From assembly GCA_026874595.1 (NCBI GenBank), contig CM049312.1:23739956-23803955 (forward strand): 64,000 nt of DNA, in the 5' to 3' direction. Under the pieces are notes generated by a model. It searched no databases and was not told the origin of the DNA. It saw only the letters and a list, made by a program, of their open reading frames with translations. Position numbers and translations under genes: made by a program. Below, in pieces: positions 1 to 9,451 of the stretch (positions are counted from its first letter, which is position 1; the number at the start of each line of letters is the position of its first letter). The stretch comes from Sipunculus nudus (lineage: Eukaryota; Annelida; Sipuncula; Golfingiida; Sipunculidae).

Positions 1-170
1 CCCACGCTTTATCGGGGCCTGGTGGTTGGGGTTCTTTGTACTTGCGTCAGGAATGCTATTGTTTGGCCTGCCGATGTTTTTGTTTCCGTCTACATATGCT
101 GATAATGAAGAATCCAAAAGCGTAAAGCTGAAGAGAGCAGAAGGATGCAAGTTTGTTTGTCATTCCAAAG
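1..170 (+). CDS. SLCO/OATP-family transporter copy A, exon E3 (partial, 5' end outside window)
   Basis: This is the first visible exon of the only SLCO-like copy here whose reading frame is unbroken. Reading starts in the second base and gives PRFIGAWWLGFFVLASG, the typical OATP pattern of a D/P-R-[FW]-x-GAWW-L-G-F loop leading into a hydrophobic helix, then a Lys-rich cytoplasmic loop ending in CHSK. OATPs are 12-helix plasma-membrane carriers for amphipathic organic anions; this part is the TM5/6 region. The exon must end in phase 1 to join the next one, and the only border there is AAAG|GCAATG, a GC rather than GT donor. Copies B2 and D have GT at this place. The exon's acceptor and exons E1-E2 lie left of the window. 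Confidence 0.8.
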
Positions 171-614
171 GCAATGTATCAGTCTTTTGAGTGCACTTGC
201 TTCTGTCTTTTTAATATGTTTAAAGGCCCTTGCATTTCTTATATTCATTATGTATACAATCAACACGCTTTTTCATACAACTTGTTACGTAAAATAATGA
301 TTTGATCATTCAAAGAATCTGATATAACTATTATTCTGCCAAAATAAGAAAAAAATAAATATGTGTACAATTGTCAGATATACTCCCATTGCAGTTTTCT
401 GTGGTATTATGAAGCACCATGCTTGCACATTTTAAGTATTGCAACATTAATTTATTACTTGACTGCGTCTACATGTCTTTTGTCAATAATAACATTATGG
501 AATTCCTTACATTTTGTGATATTGTTAAGACAACCAAGCATAACATATAAAGACAGAAGATTCTAGTTTGTCTAGTCCATCTTGTAATTATAGCTATGCC
601 CATTTCCTTTGCAG

Positions 615-779
615 AAGTAGCTAATGGTTTACGGACAATGGTGGCCAGGCCAGTTTACCTAATATTTGTGACCGCCAGTTGGATACAAGTACTTATTGGT
701 CAGTCATTATTTTCGAACTTAAATCGCTACATTGAGGTTCACTTCCGAGTACCAGTGTATAAGGCAAATATGATCAAAG
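615..779 (+). CDS. SLCO/OATP copy A, exon E4 (TM7 region)
   Basis: The exon lies between a TTTGCAG acceptor and an AAAG|GTAATA donor and is 165 bp (55 codons), phase 1 to phase 1. It encodes EVANGLRTMVARPVYLIF at its start and ends RVPVYKANMIK. This fits the OATP segment after the large cytoplasmic loop: a short amphipathic start, NPVF/ARPVY-like helix entry, TM7, then a YIE-x-x-F motif. The same exon in copy C has lost 13 bp, and in B2, D and B1 it is frameshifted or truncated, so copy A is the reference. The intron that follows holds the retrotransposon. Confidence 0.82.
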
Positions 780-1920
780 GTAATATATATAAAATAACCC
801 CCACACGCACACATATATATATACATAATTATATATATTTCTAGTTACTACAAATTAAAAAAAAACTAGTGATACGATAATGATAAGTCATGGAAATGAT
901 TGAATTATCTTTCAAGAAATCTTCTATCTATATAGGTAATAACATAAACGGTATTCATCATAAAAAATGTAATTATACATAAATAATGTTCACCAAAAAT
1001 ATAAGGGTCTTAATATCATCAGGTATATATTATACAAAAAGGCAAATTAAGTGCAATTTTGTGAATCAAAGTAAACTCTACGCTGCGACAGTCAGAAGTC
1101 GAGCAGAAATTGTGCTCTTATCTAATGACAACGGAGAAGTTTAGGTCTGAGAGAAAGGACACTGTGTTTTTAACTCAGTGGACTGTAAGTCAGAATTTGT
1201 TGTTTAATTTAAAAAAAGTAAATAACCTTAAATCATAATTATGTAAAACAACTTTAAGGGGGCATTCACTTATTTTTTTTTAAATTTACAACACAAATGG
1301 AGACACACACCAAGTGTATACAAGCTTAAATCTCATCTGTCATATCTAAAGTTTGAGTAATCTCTTATCTCTGTCATTGGCTGTTTAAAACATATTTGAA
1401 GACCTTTTGTCGATTTTGATTTTTTTCCGGTCACATCAGTCTTAACAGAAATGTATAAATAAGTAATATAAGCAGTTTAAAAATAGTGGCTCAACAACCT
1501 TGAACATTACTAAGAGTCCGAATGTCATGGTATTCAAAATTAATCTCTGGTTTTTGAAGTAGCCGTCATAATCTGATATCTCGCTAATAATAATAAGGAT
1601 ATCTCAGCACGACTTGTAGCCAGGTCAAATTTTACGTTTCTAGATTGACCTTTCCGCAATAGGCCCGCCTAGTCAGCTGAACTTATATCAATATTGTTAG
1701 AAATGTTTAAGTTCATTATCCTTTAAAATGTTTGTCTATGACCGCAGCCCATTTTGAATCAACCTAAGACAGTGAGGGGGTAAATTATTTTATTACCCCC
1801 GCCCGAGCGGCTCCATGAATTTAGTGATCAGTTCCATCCGTTTGTCTCTCCATTTGTCTTCTGTTCGTCTGTCAAGCATCCGCCCGTAAACAATTTCTTT
1901 GCGCAGTGATATCTTAGAAC
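780..1920 (+). other. Copy A intron E4-E5, part 5' of the retrotransposon
   Basis: No coding exon is seen. The first 60 bp contain an (AT)-rich microsatellite with a CACACG stretch. Nearly the whole segment aligns by eye to copy C (28538-28975 and 30715-31330), but the roughly 1.7 kb of foldback element and periodic array present in C is absent here. The break falls near 1180-1205 (ctcagtggactgtaag). Confidence 0.6.
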
Positions 1921-1929
1921 ATTTTACTT
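1921..1929 (+). repeat. Target-site duplication, 5' copy (ATTTTACTT)
   Basis: ATTTTACTT occurs here and at 7123-7131, immediately flanking the element. In copy C the same site occurs once, in ...aacATTTTACTTgaatcaa... at about 31324-31332, which is the uninserted state. The 9-bp duplication is as expected from target-primed reverse transcription. Confidence 0.85.
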
Positions 1930-1934
1930 TACCT

Positions 1935-2747
1935 ATGCTCAGTTATGTGAGGGGCACAAGAAGCTCGAGTGCTGACAGGGTAGAGAGAGGAGCCTCAAAC
2001 ACTGTCAACACAAAGGTGAGCGACAATACAGGACCGAATCTGAACCCCCAGGCCAAGCCATTTGAGCAAAGGAAATCCAGTGAACCAACTCCTAGCTCCC
2101 CCGTTAAAGATACTATAGACTGTGGTGAGTCGTCCTTACCTGATATAGTGAATAAATTAGCTGAACAAATAACTACTTTACAGGCAGAAATGACAGAGAT
2201 AAAAAGTGAAAACAGAAAACTTAAGGCCAAAGTAGATAAATTAGAGGAACAATCGAAAAGGAACAATTTAATTTTCTATGGCATTAACGAGGCTAACGGA
2301 AGTGAAACATGGGCTGATTGTGAAAATAAAGTCAGAAAGATTATTAGAGAAGAAATGAAAATGCCAGATGATGAAATAGAGATAGAGAGAGCTCACAGGT
2401 TGCCATGGAAGATCCCCGGGAAGCCGAAGCCAATAATTTGTAAATTTGGGAAATTCAAACAGAGAGAGGAAGTCTTGGGCCAAGCACGCAAAGAACTGAA
2501 GAAGGCCAACTCGGACATATATGTAAAAGAGGACTTCAGCGAGAGAGTGAGGGAAGCAAGACGACACCTACGTGCAAAGCTAACTGAAGCCAAGGACAAG
2601 GATAAGGACATAAAAGCAAAACTGAATTATGATAAATTGATCATGGAGGGTAATGTTTATGTGTGGGATGAAATAAGTAAATGTGTGAAATGTATAGGTA
2701 GAAGAAGAACACAGGTGTCAAATAGAATACATAGTGGAACAGAATAA
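1935..2747 (+). CDS. LINE ORF1 protein (coiled coil + L1-ORF1p/transposase_22-like domain)
   Basis: 270 residues from the ATG at 1935. An open frame extends back to 1899 but begins in host intron sequence, so the ATG just inside the insertion is the right start. The first 80 residues are Ser/Pro/Thr-rich and disordered. About residues 78-115 form a heptad-rich coiled coil (LAEQITTLQAEMTEIKSENR...LKAKVDKLEEQ). After this comes an RRM-like block (NNLIFYGI ... IEIERAHRLPWK ... KPIICKFGKFKQREEVL) and a basic helical C-terminus. This is the layout of ORF1 proteins that trimerise and coat LINE RNA. Only 5 bp of element precede the ATG, so a small 5' truncation of the original leader is likely. ORF2 starts 81 bp downstream. 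Confidence 0.82.
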   Translation: MLSYVRGTRSSSADRVERGASNTVNTKVSDNTGPNLNPQAKPFEQRKSSEPTPSSPVKDTIDCGESSLPDIVNKLAEQITTLQAEMTEIKSENRKLKAKVDKLEEQSKRNNLIFYGINEANGSETWADCENKVRKIIREEMKMPDDEIEIERAHRLPWKIPGKPKPIICKFGKFKQREEVLGQARKELKKANSDIYVKEDFSERVREARRHLRAKLTEAKDKDKDIKAKLNYDKLIMEGNVYVWDEISKCVKCIGRRRTQVSNRIHSGTE

Positions 2748-2828
2748 TGGTCAGGCCAGGGCCATGAGAAAACATTTTGTGAATTCATTGGTGGAAATTC
2801 ATTTAATGACGATGATATAAATACATGT

Positions 2829-5800
2829 GTGAATAATGATGATATAAATTATGTACATACTAGTAATGATAATATGCATGCAGGAAATATTCATGAAATA
2901 TGTATGATGGATTCAAACTGTCTAAATTTATCTTGTTCAAGGTCTGTACCTAAAGTACATGAAGCACCCACCCTTTGCACTGCACCTCAAACACATACTA
3001 ACCATTACGCAGATGGCAGTGATGATGGACACCAGTACAGTGATAAGGATGAACTAACTACACCTTGCTTTAACCCACCCTTTGCAGCAACTACCAGACA
3101 GGTAAGTGCACCTTCACAAACTAATCTTACCAGAGATGTATATAATGGAACCTCCACAGGAGTGCATTATATAAATGACAATCTTTGCTTAATATCTTGG
3201 AATGCCAGAGGGTTAAAAACAAAACAGCATTTACCAGAATTTAAACATATGGTAAATAAATGTGATATTCTTTGTATTGTAGAGACCTGGGCTACTACCC
3301 CAGATGAATTTAAGATGTGTTTTAAAGATTTTCACTGTTTTTGTAATTCAAGAAGTAAAATATCTAGAGGAGGAATCCTTGTATGTATTAGGAAAGACTG
3401 TAATTTTAAAATCCTAAAAGTGTATAAATACACAGATATTATTGCACTCACTATTGATGGAAATTCATTAAATTTAGATAAAGAAATATTGTTGGTGTGT
3501 GCATATATTGCCCCAGAAGGCTCTCCAGTTTATAAAGAAATTGAAGAAAATGATGGTATTTTAAGATTAGAAAATATTATAACAGAAATCATTTCCCATC
3601 ATGGAGACGTAAGTATTATTATAATGGGTGATTTAAATGCCAGAATTGGCCATTTGCCAGATTTTATCGAAAATGATGAATTAGAGTATACTGGCATTGG
3701 GGATGACTATCCAACAGATAACTTTAGTATAAGCAGAAACTCTAAAGATGGTAAAATCAATAATTTTGGATTTTCTTTACAAAATTTGTGCTGTTCATTT
3801 AATGTACATATACTCAATGGCAGAGTTGCCCCTGATTTAGTTGGGGAGTTTACTTGCATAACTCATGCAGGGCAAAGTGTAGTTGATTATATAATAGTAA
3901 GTACAGAACTTTATAGTGTTGTGCAGTCATTTGCAGTCTCAACACTTGATATTTCTGATCATTTTCCAGTAATGTGTACCTTGAAATTAAAATCTAATAA
4001 TTATGTTCAACAGACACATAATGTAATGTCTACCAAACCATGGATCAAGTACAAAATAAAAACTTGTGACATTAGAGAATCATCAGTCATGTTACATAAT
4101 TCTGAGTTTGACAGGTATCAGCAATTATTTTACCATTGCATTGAATATGATATAGATGCAGCTGTAACACAATTGACTAATATCATAGGATGCACCACAA
4201 TAAAAGTTAAAGGACGCAAGAATGCATATAGAATAAGTCAACCTAAGTGGTGGGACGATACCTGTGCAACAGCAAAACATAATAAATTTAAAGCATTAAA
4301 TACTTATAGAAAGTCGGGAAGCCTAGATGATTTGAAGACATACAAAATTCTGAGACAAAAATTCAAAGATATTTGTGCACAGACCAAGATAAAATTTGAA
4401 GAGAATTCCTTACTTTATGTTTTTAGTAGTAAAAATACAAATGAAATATGGCGACATTTAAAAAATTACAGAAGAGACAGAAAAGCAACCTGTATAACAC
4501 CTGAAAGGTGGTTTAATTATTTCAGAGAATTGTTAAATAGCAACAGAAATATAATTCCAGAAGAAGTTATTGAAAAGGCAACTAGTTATTTAGAAATGAA
4601 CTTTGATGAGAATATTGAATGTGGGGATCTCAATAGTTACTTGACTTTACAAGAAATCAAGAAAGCTGTGAATCAAATGCCATCCGGTAAATCACCAGGT
4701 CCAGATGGTTTATCTATTGATGTAATCAAATCTACTCTTGTATGTATACTTCCTTTGTTAGAAAAATTATATAATGGTATTATAAATACTGGCTATTTCC
4801 CAGAGGAATGGAGCAGGGCAATTATATACCCATTATACAAAAGTGGACAGTTGAATGACCCATGCAATTACAGAGGCATATCTTTATTAAATGTTTTGGG
4901 AAAAGTATTTACTAAGACTTTAAACAACAGGCTGTTAAATTATGTGGATGATTTGGGTTTACTTTCAGAAGCTCAAGCTGGTTATAGGAAAGGGTATTGT
5001 ACTGTTGATAACGCTTTTGTTCTGTATGGATCAATTCAAAAAAATCTGATTAAGAAAAGAGGTAGATTTTACTGTATTTATCTCGATTTTTCCAAGGCGT
5101 TTGACTGCATTCAACATGATGTTTTATGGTTTGTTTTATTGAAACAGGGTATAAATGGGAGAATATTAAAGGTAATTAGGTCTATGTATTCAAAAATGAA
5201 ATCATGTATCCTTACAGAGAATGGGACTACGGAATATTTTAATTGTAATATAGGAACAAGACAAGGATGCATGGTAAGTCCATTATTATTTTCCATTTTT
5301 ATTAATGAATTGTATACACTTTTGAATGACACTGGATGCCAAGGGATTTATATAAATGAATATCTTCCTAATCTCATTACTTTAATGTTTGCAGATGACA
5401 TAGTAACTTTTTCAGATACACCTGGAAGACTCCAAAGACAAATTTCTCAAGTTGAAAACTTTTGCAAGGAATATGGAATGAAAGTTAATATGAACAAAAC
5501 TAAAGTTATGGTATTTAGACGTGGTGGCACCCTTCGAAAAACAGAAAAATGGTATTTAGAAGGCAAAAGTGTAGATGAGGTGCCTTACTATAAGTACTTG
5601 GGCATTGTTTTTACTAATAGAGCTTCATGGACAAAAACACAAAAAATGCAAGCAGTCCAAGCCAATAAAGTCATATGTATTATCAAAAATTTTAGTAAAA
5701 AATGTGAACATATAAGTGTTACACAATTATTCTATCTTTTTAATGCTATGGTTGTGCCAATTCTTTTGTATGGTAGTGAACTGTGGGGTTTTAACAGAGT

Positions 5801-6374
5801 AGAGATAATTGAGAGAGTTCAATATAAATTCTGTAAGTATGTTCTTAAAGTAAATAGTAATACACCAAATGCTGCAGCTTTAGGAGAATGTGGGCGTCTC
5901 CCTTTGTTTGTGAAGTATTCTGTTTGTTGTTTAAAATACTGGATAAGATTACTATCAATGAATGAAAATAGATACCCTACACAAATGTATAAAATGTTAT
6001 TTCAGCTTGATTTTAAAGGAAAAACAACATGGGTATCCCACGTTAGATCCTTATTATTTCAAACCGGTTTTGGATACATTTGGATGGCCCAAACAGTTGG
6101 AGATCAGAATAAATTTCTTAACTGCATTAAACAACGATTGACCGATATGGCACTACAGGAATGGCATAGTGATGTATGCAAATGTAATAAATTATATGCA
6201 TACGGGGTTTTTAAGTCAATGTTAACATTAGAAAGATATTTAATATGTGTTCCAAATATAGGCTTTAGAACTGCATTAGCCAAGTTTAGATGCTCAAATC
6301 ACCAATTGGCCATTGAGGCTGGTCGTCAGCAAGGAATAGATAGAGAGGACAGTATTTTTGTAAACATTGTTTAA
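2829..6374 (+). CDS. LINE ORF2: endonuclease-reverse transcriptase polyprotein (C-terminus displaced by a frameshift)
   Basis: 1181 residues. Residues 1-115 are low-complexity leader. An EEP (apurinic-type) endonuclease follows with SWNARGL (about 121), VETW, GDLNARIG (about 267), VDYIIVS and SDHFPV (about 376), carrying the expected catalytic N, E, D, N, D and H. The reverse transcriptase has GKSPGPDGLS (about 620), NYRGISLLN, LDFSKAFDCI (motif A), GTRQGCMVSPLLFSIFIN and FADD (about 854, catalytic aspartates), then a YLG thumb motif. The frame stops at 6374 after a shift near 6345-6352; the family C-terminal Cys-rich tail continues in another frame to 6592. It would nick target DNA and copy its own RNA. 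The frameshift probably weakens or abolishes function, although the RT core is whole. Confidence 0.92.
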   Translation: MNNDDINYVHTSNDNMHAGNIHEICMMDSNCLNLSCSRSVPKVHEAPTLCTAPQTHTNHYADGSDDGHQYSDKDELTTPCFNPPFAATTRQVSAPSQTNLTRDVYNGTSTGVHYINDNLCLISWNARGLKTKQHLPEFKHMVNKCDILCIVETWATTPDEFKMCFKDFHCFCNSRSKISRGGILVCIRKDCNFKILKVYKYTDIIALTIDGNSLNLDKEILLVCAYIAPEGSPVYKEIEENDGILRLENIITEIISHHGDVSIIIMGDLNARIGHLPDFIENDELEYTGIGDDYPTDNFSISRNSKDGKINNFGFSLQNLCCSFNVHILNGRVAPDLVGEFTCITHAGQSVVDYIIVSTELYSVVQSFAVSTLDISDHFPVMCTLKLKSNNYVQQTHNVMSTKPWIKYKIKTCDIRESSVMLHNSEFDRYQQLFYHCIEYDIDAAVTQLTNIIGCTTIKVKGRKNAYRISQPKWWDDTCATAKHNKFKALNTYRKSGSLDDLKTYKILRQKFKDICAQTKIKFEENSLLYVFSSKNTNEIWRHLKNYRRDRKATCITPERWFNYFRELLNSNRNIIPEEVIEKATSYLEMNFDENIECGDLNSYLTLQEIKKAVNQMPSGKSPGPDGLSIDVIKSTLVCILPLLEKLYNGIINTGYFPEEWSRAIIYPLYKSGQLNDPCNYRGISLLNVLGKVFTKTLNNRLLNYVDDLGLLSEAQAGYRKGYCTVDNAFVLYGSIQKNLIKKRGRFYCIYLDFSKAFDCIQHDVLWFVLLKQGINGRILKVIRSMYSKMKSCILTENGTTEYFNCNIGTRQGCMVSPLLFSIFINELYTLLNDTGCQGIYINEYLPNLITLMFADDIVTFSDTPGRLQRQISQVENFCKEYGMKVNMNKTKVMVFRRGGTLRKTEKWYLEGKSVDEVPYYKYLGIVFTNRASWTKTQKMQAVQANKVICIIKNFSKKCEHISVTQLFYLFNAMVVPILLYGSELWGFNRVEIIERVQYKFCKYVLKVNSNTPNAAALGECGRLPLFVKYSVCCLKYWIRLLSMNENRYPTQMYKMLFQLDFKGKTTWVSHVRSLLFQTGFGYIWMAQTVGDQNKFLNCIKQRLTDMALQEWHSDVCKCNKLYAYGVFKSMLTLERYLICVPNIGFRTALAKFRCSNHQLAIEAGRQQGIDREDSIFVNIV

Positions 6375-6592
6375 AATACGGATATAATATTATAGAGGAT
6401 GAGTCACATTTTTTGTTAGAATGCCCTTTGTATGCTGATTTACGTAAAAAATATTTGCCAAAAGAATTGCATGAACCAAATGAACAAAACTTCACCAAGT
6501 TACTAAATATGGAAAACTCTTATAAAATTTTTAATTTAGCAGCTTATGTTTTTCATTGTTTTAAGAGGAGAACAACATCTATAGATACTTGA
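6353..6592 (+). pseudogene. Frameshifted C-terminal tail of LINE ORF2 (CCHC-type motif)
   Basis: In the frame two bases on from ORF2 an open stretch reads CKHC ... EDESHFLLECPLY and ends at TGA 6590-6592. This is the C-terminal C-x2-C ... H-x4-C element usual in jockey/CR1/I-group ORF2 proteins, so it belongs to the same protein. A single small indel near 6345-6352 accounts for the break. Confidence 0.78.
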
Positions 6593-7122
6593 TTTTTTTT
6601 TTTTTTTCTAAATTAAGTAAGACTTATGTTTAAAGCAAAATGGATTATGATTGGTTATTTTCCATTTAATCAGTTAAATATTTTTACTTATCTAATTATT
6701 TGTAAAATTCATTCTTTTTTCCAGTATTTCACCTAAGTTTGATATGTACTGTCATAATTCAACTCATTTTGTCAATGACATTAATGATTTTGTTGTATTG
6801 TAGATTTTTGCGGACGAAATCAATATACACATGAATGCGATTATATATAAATAGATCTTCATAATTTAGGCACACAAGTTGTAGGTAATCAGATCGGAAG
6901 TCAGTTCTATGTTTACATGAAGTATCTGATTTAATTATGTATTTATTGATTCATTTACTTTATTTTAAGACTTAATGTTTATTGATTTGTATTTAATTTA
7001 CATTGTTTAAAGTTGTGATCTTTCCATTTTATTTATTATTCAAGACTTATGAATTGTATTGTATTGCAGGAACTTTGGGCCTGTGGCCTCTTTTCCAGAA
7101 TAAAACTATTATGTAAGTATGT
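6593..7122 (+). other. LINE 3' untranslated region and tail
   Basis: The 3' UTR is AT-rich and noncoding, with a T-tract directly after the ORF2 stop. It ends in a short GC-richer segment (gggcctgtggcctcttttcc, 7078-7097) followed by AATAAA at 7099-7104 and a short ATGTA-type repeat up to the target-site duplication. The tgggcctgtggcct segment is self-complementary enough for a small hairpin, plausibly the site where its own reverse transcriptase recognises the RNA (inference). Confidence 0.6.
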
Positions 7123-7131
7123 ATTTTACTT
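7123..7131 (+). repeat. Target-site duplication, 3' copy (ATTTTACTT)
   Basis: Second copy of the 9-bp direct repeat that flanks the LINE. From here the sequence (gaatcaacttataatg) is again collinear with copy C from about 31333. Confidence 0.85.
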
Positions 7132-7463
7132 GAATCAACTTATAATGCCAGTTGGTCGTAAATGTCTTCAGGGTTGATCCGGTTTTGGTAACACTAATGA
7201 GTTTTTAATTGTTGAAATGAAATCATTCTATACTATATTCTGCATTTCATATGCGCAGCGATATTTCAAAACCTGCTGCTCATATTTGCTTCTAATGCAC
7301 ATAAGTACATATTTCTCACATTCTCAATTGGCTGATGATTTGGTCAAGTGGAGATTTTCAACTTTTTTAAAATAATATAATATTATAATATGCCCATCAG
7401 ATATTTTACGTATAGGTTTAAAAGAGTTTCCAACTATTTTTTGTTGCATTTGTATCTCTGCAG

Positions 7464-7665
7464 GAGCATCGACTTCTTTATTTAGACTGATTGGACCTAT
7501 CATGGGAGGATGCTTTATTACAAGGCTTCGAATGAGTACATCACGTATCATTTGCCTGATCTTCACCCTTGCTCTTATTCATACGGCTGTGATCGGTGTG
7601 ATGATGTCTTTAAAATGCGAGCAGGTGGCTCTCGGAGGCTCTAAATACATCCACGGTGAAAATAG
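7464..7665 (+). CDS. SLCO/OATP copy A, exon E5 (TM8-9)
   Basis: The acceptor is TCTCTGCAG|GAGC, phase 1. The exon encodes GASTSLFRLIGPIMGGCFIT, two hydrophobic stretches, then CEQVALGGSKYIHGENR. In OATPs this is the LG..LGGY-like TM8 start, TM9 and the first part of the large extracellular loop. The first GT in range (7656) gives phase 1 and an immediate stop when joined to E6. A GC donor, AATAG|GCCAGT at 7666, gives phase 2 and joins E6 perfectly as ...GENR-LNVFSAC. Copies C and D keep the same AG|GCCAGT. The frame otherwise stops at 7687, so the exon end rests on phase logic. Confidence 0.75.
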
Positions 7666-8748
7666 GCCAGTTATTTACGACAAATAAAGGATCAATTGAC
7701 AGGATGGGGTGGGGATAAAAGGATAGCCACTGTAGTAATGTTCACTCGAGGAAGGGTATAGTTCTATAAACAGAATTTGGATCGTTATTGGATCTATTTT
7801 TGATCAATTCACCGTACGGAAGTGTCGTTTTCATATTCTACAATTTTAATTTGTAAACAAACTGCCTAATCTTATGTATATTTCAACGATAAATTCTTTA
7901 TATAATGATGTAAAACAAGGTTTTGTAAACACCATTTTAAAGTTCTGTATAATTACATAAATCAAGCATGTATTTTTAAGAATACATGCATAAGAGGAAA
8001 ATGATGTAACGTCAGTGATTTTATCCAAGGAGAGAGTTGGGGGGGGGGGGGGTTGTCTCCTGCTGTTTGAAAAGTTATTCTCCACAGATAGATGGAGATT
8101 AAGTGCCATCCTAAAAGGTATTCCTTATACTTTTTTTCATAATCTCGTCAAGTAGGTAAAAAAATAGGTTTTTTATTGTTTAATTATTGAAAATGAATCT
8201 GAGGTAGCCTTTGGTCTTGGACTGGAAACGGGGGCAGAAAGATTCACACTCTCAATTCACATTTTGCACGCACCTTCGGGATGGTCCTGTTTGTACGCTT
8301 GCTGTCAGAATGCTTGGCAAGCATTGTATCTATATAGAAGAAATTCCAACTTCGATTGGCGGAGCACATTATCCGCAAGGATGACCACCGCAAGCCGAGA
8401 AATTTGACTTAAAGAGAATTACGAGTGGAATTAGACAATGTTATAATATCCTAGATCCTTGCTATTTATAACCTCAACAGCCTGTGATATGTGCGAGAAA
8501 ACGAATAATTTGGGTTCCATCAATAATTTTCAAACTTTTTCAGAGACAGAGAATTACCATGCATGTCACTATTTTATGCAGACTTAACGTATTCCTCATG
8601 CCAAATGAAAGCCTGCTATACCTTTATTTACATGTTTATGGATTTTTGGTTTGAAATACAAGCTGTTTTAGCCATGCTAAACAAATATCTCTTATCTTTC
8701 GTTTGCTCCATCATTGAAATAAAATGATGTTTTTTTTTTTGGTTTCAG
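7666..8748 (+). other. Copy A intron E5-E6, with G-tract at 8039-8052
   Basis: No coding exon is seen. The segment is collinear with copy C 31870-32737. It contains a run of 14 G at 8039-8052 at the same intron place as G-runs in copies C and D, and a T-run before the E6 acceptor. A patch at 8310-8460 (ttggcggagcacattatccgc...) is almost identical in copy C. Confidence 0.55.
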
Positions 8749-9033
8749 ACTGAACGTATTCTCAGCTTGTTCAATGGACTGCGTGTGTGACCTGTCAGCG
8801 TTTCAGCCTGTGTGCGGTGCTGATGGCCAGAATTATTTTACCCCTTGCCATGCAGGGTGTGATAGTCACGTGGGTGGAAACTTTACAGGTTGCTCTTGCA
8901 TCCCTGGAGGTACCGCCCGCCGAGGTTTCTGTCAATCTCAATGTGACTATCTTATACCTTATGGAGTGATCTTAGCGTTACTTTCCATACTGAGGGCTTT
9001 TATTCATCTGAGCAGTAGTATCGTGGTGCTCAG
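8749..9033 (+). CDS. SLCO/OATP copy A, exon E6 (Kazal-like extracellular loop, TM10)
   Basis: 285 bp between GGTTTCAG| and CTCAG|GTAAGA, phase 2 to phase 2. The reading ACSMDCVCDLSAFQPVCGAD, then GQNYFTPCHAGC, is the Kazal-type signature of OATP loop 5 (C-x-C...PVCG.DG..Y..PC.AGC). I count ten cysteines, CSMDCVC to the final GFCQSQC, as expected for the disulfide-rich loop between TM9 and TM10. A hydrophobic helix (LIPYGVILALLSILRAF, TM10) follows. The loop is needed for surface expression in studied OATPs. This copy has no stop; copy C has a TGA and a +2 shift inside the same exon. Confidence 0.9.
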
Positions 9034-9282
9034 GTAAGACAATTAATGTTCATGCTTTGCATAACTTTCTATTCAGAGGCTATCCACCAAAGTTCACTTT
9101 TCCGCAAAATAATATATTTCAAAATTCGACAAGCCATATTCCAAATATTGCAATTCTCATTCGAACTCTTATAGAATCATTTATATGTAAATTCATCATA
9201 CCTAGAGAAAGACTGCAAAAATATAGAAATGAATTAAATTTTCCTTTGAATTTTCCTTTGTGTAATGTTATGAACGTTTCAG

Positions 9283-9347
9283 AGTTTCTCCCCCGGGACT
9301 GAAGTCTTTCGCTATGGGAATGAACGGCTTTTTGTACAATGCCTTGG
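9283..9347 (+). CDS. SLCO/OATP copy A, exon E7
   Basis: 65-bp exon between GTTTCAG| and CTTGG|GTATGT, phase 2 to phase 1. It reads RVSPPGLKSFAMGMNGFLYN ending ALG, matching the OATP ...RSFALG.Q.....LG segment at TM10/11. It is too short to show as an ORF. Identical length and phase in copy C (33262-33326) confirm it. Confidence 0.85.
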
Positions 9348-9387
9348 GTATGTGATTATATTTCGTCTACAATGCACACTTCCTCTG

Positions 9388-9451
<64 letters not shown>

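Larger units (their letters stand above)
1930..7122 (+). mobile_element. Non-LTR retrotransposon (LINE), near full length, jockey/CR1-group-like
   Basis: A 5.19 kb element sits in a host intron with a 9-bp target-site duplication and borders confirmed against the empty paralogous intron of copy C. It encodes a coiled-coil/RNA-binding ORF1, then an ORF2 with an apurinic-type endonuclease, a reverse transcriptase and a C-terminal Cys/His motif. There is no poly(A) tail; the 3' end reads aataaaactattatgtaagtatgt, a short ATGTA-rich repeat like the tails of CR1/L2-type elements. Both long ORFs are almost intact, so the insertion is fairly young. Clade assignment is inferred from domain order and tail only. 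Confidence 0.9.

Noticed and set aside
1943..2611. Minus-strand ORFs opposite LINE ORF1.
   Set aside because: Shadows of the coiled-coil coding region; no independent motif.
7502..7687. Independent small gene starting at the ATG at 7502.
   Set aside because: It is the internal part of SLCO exon E5; the exon acceptor is 38 bp upstream and the residues fit OATP TM8-9.
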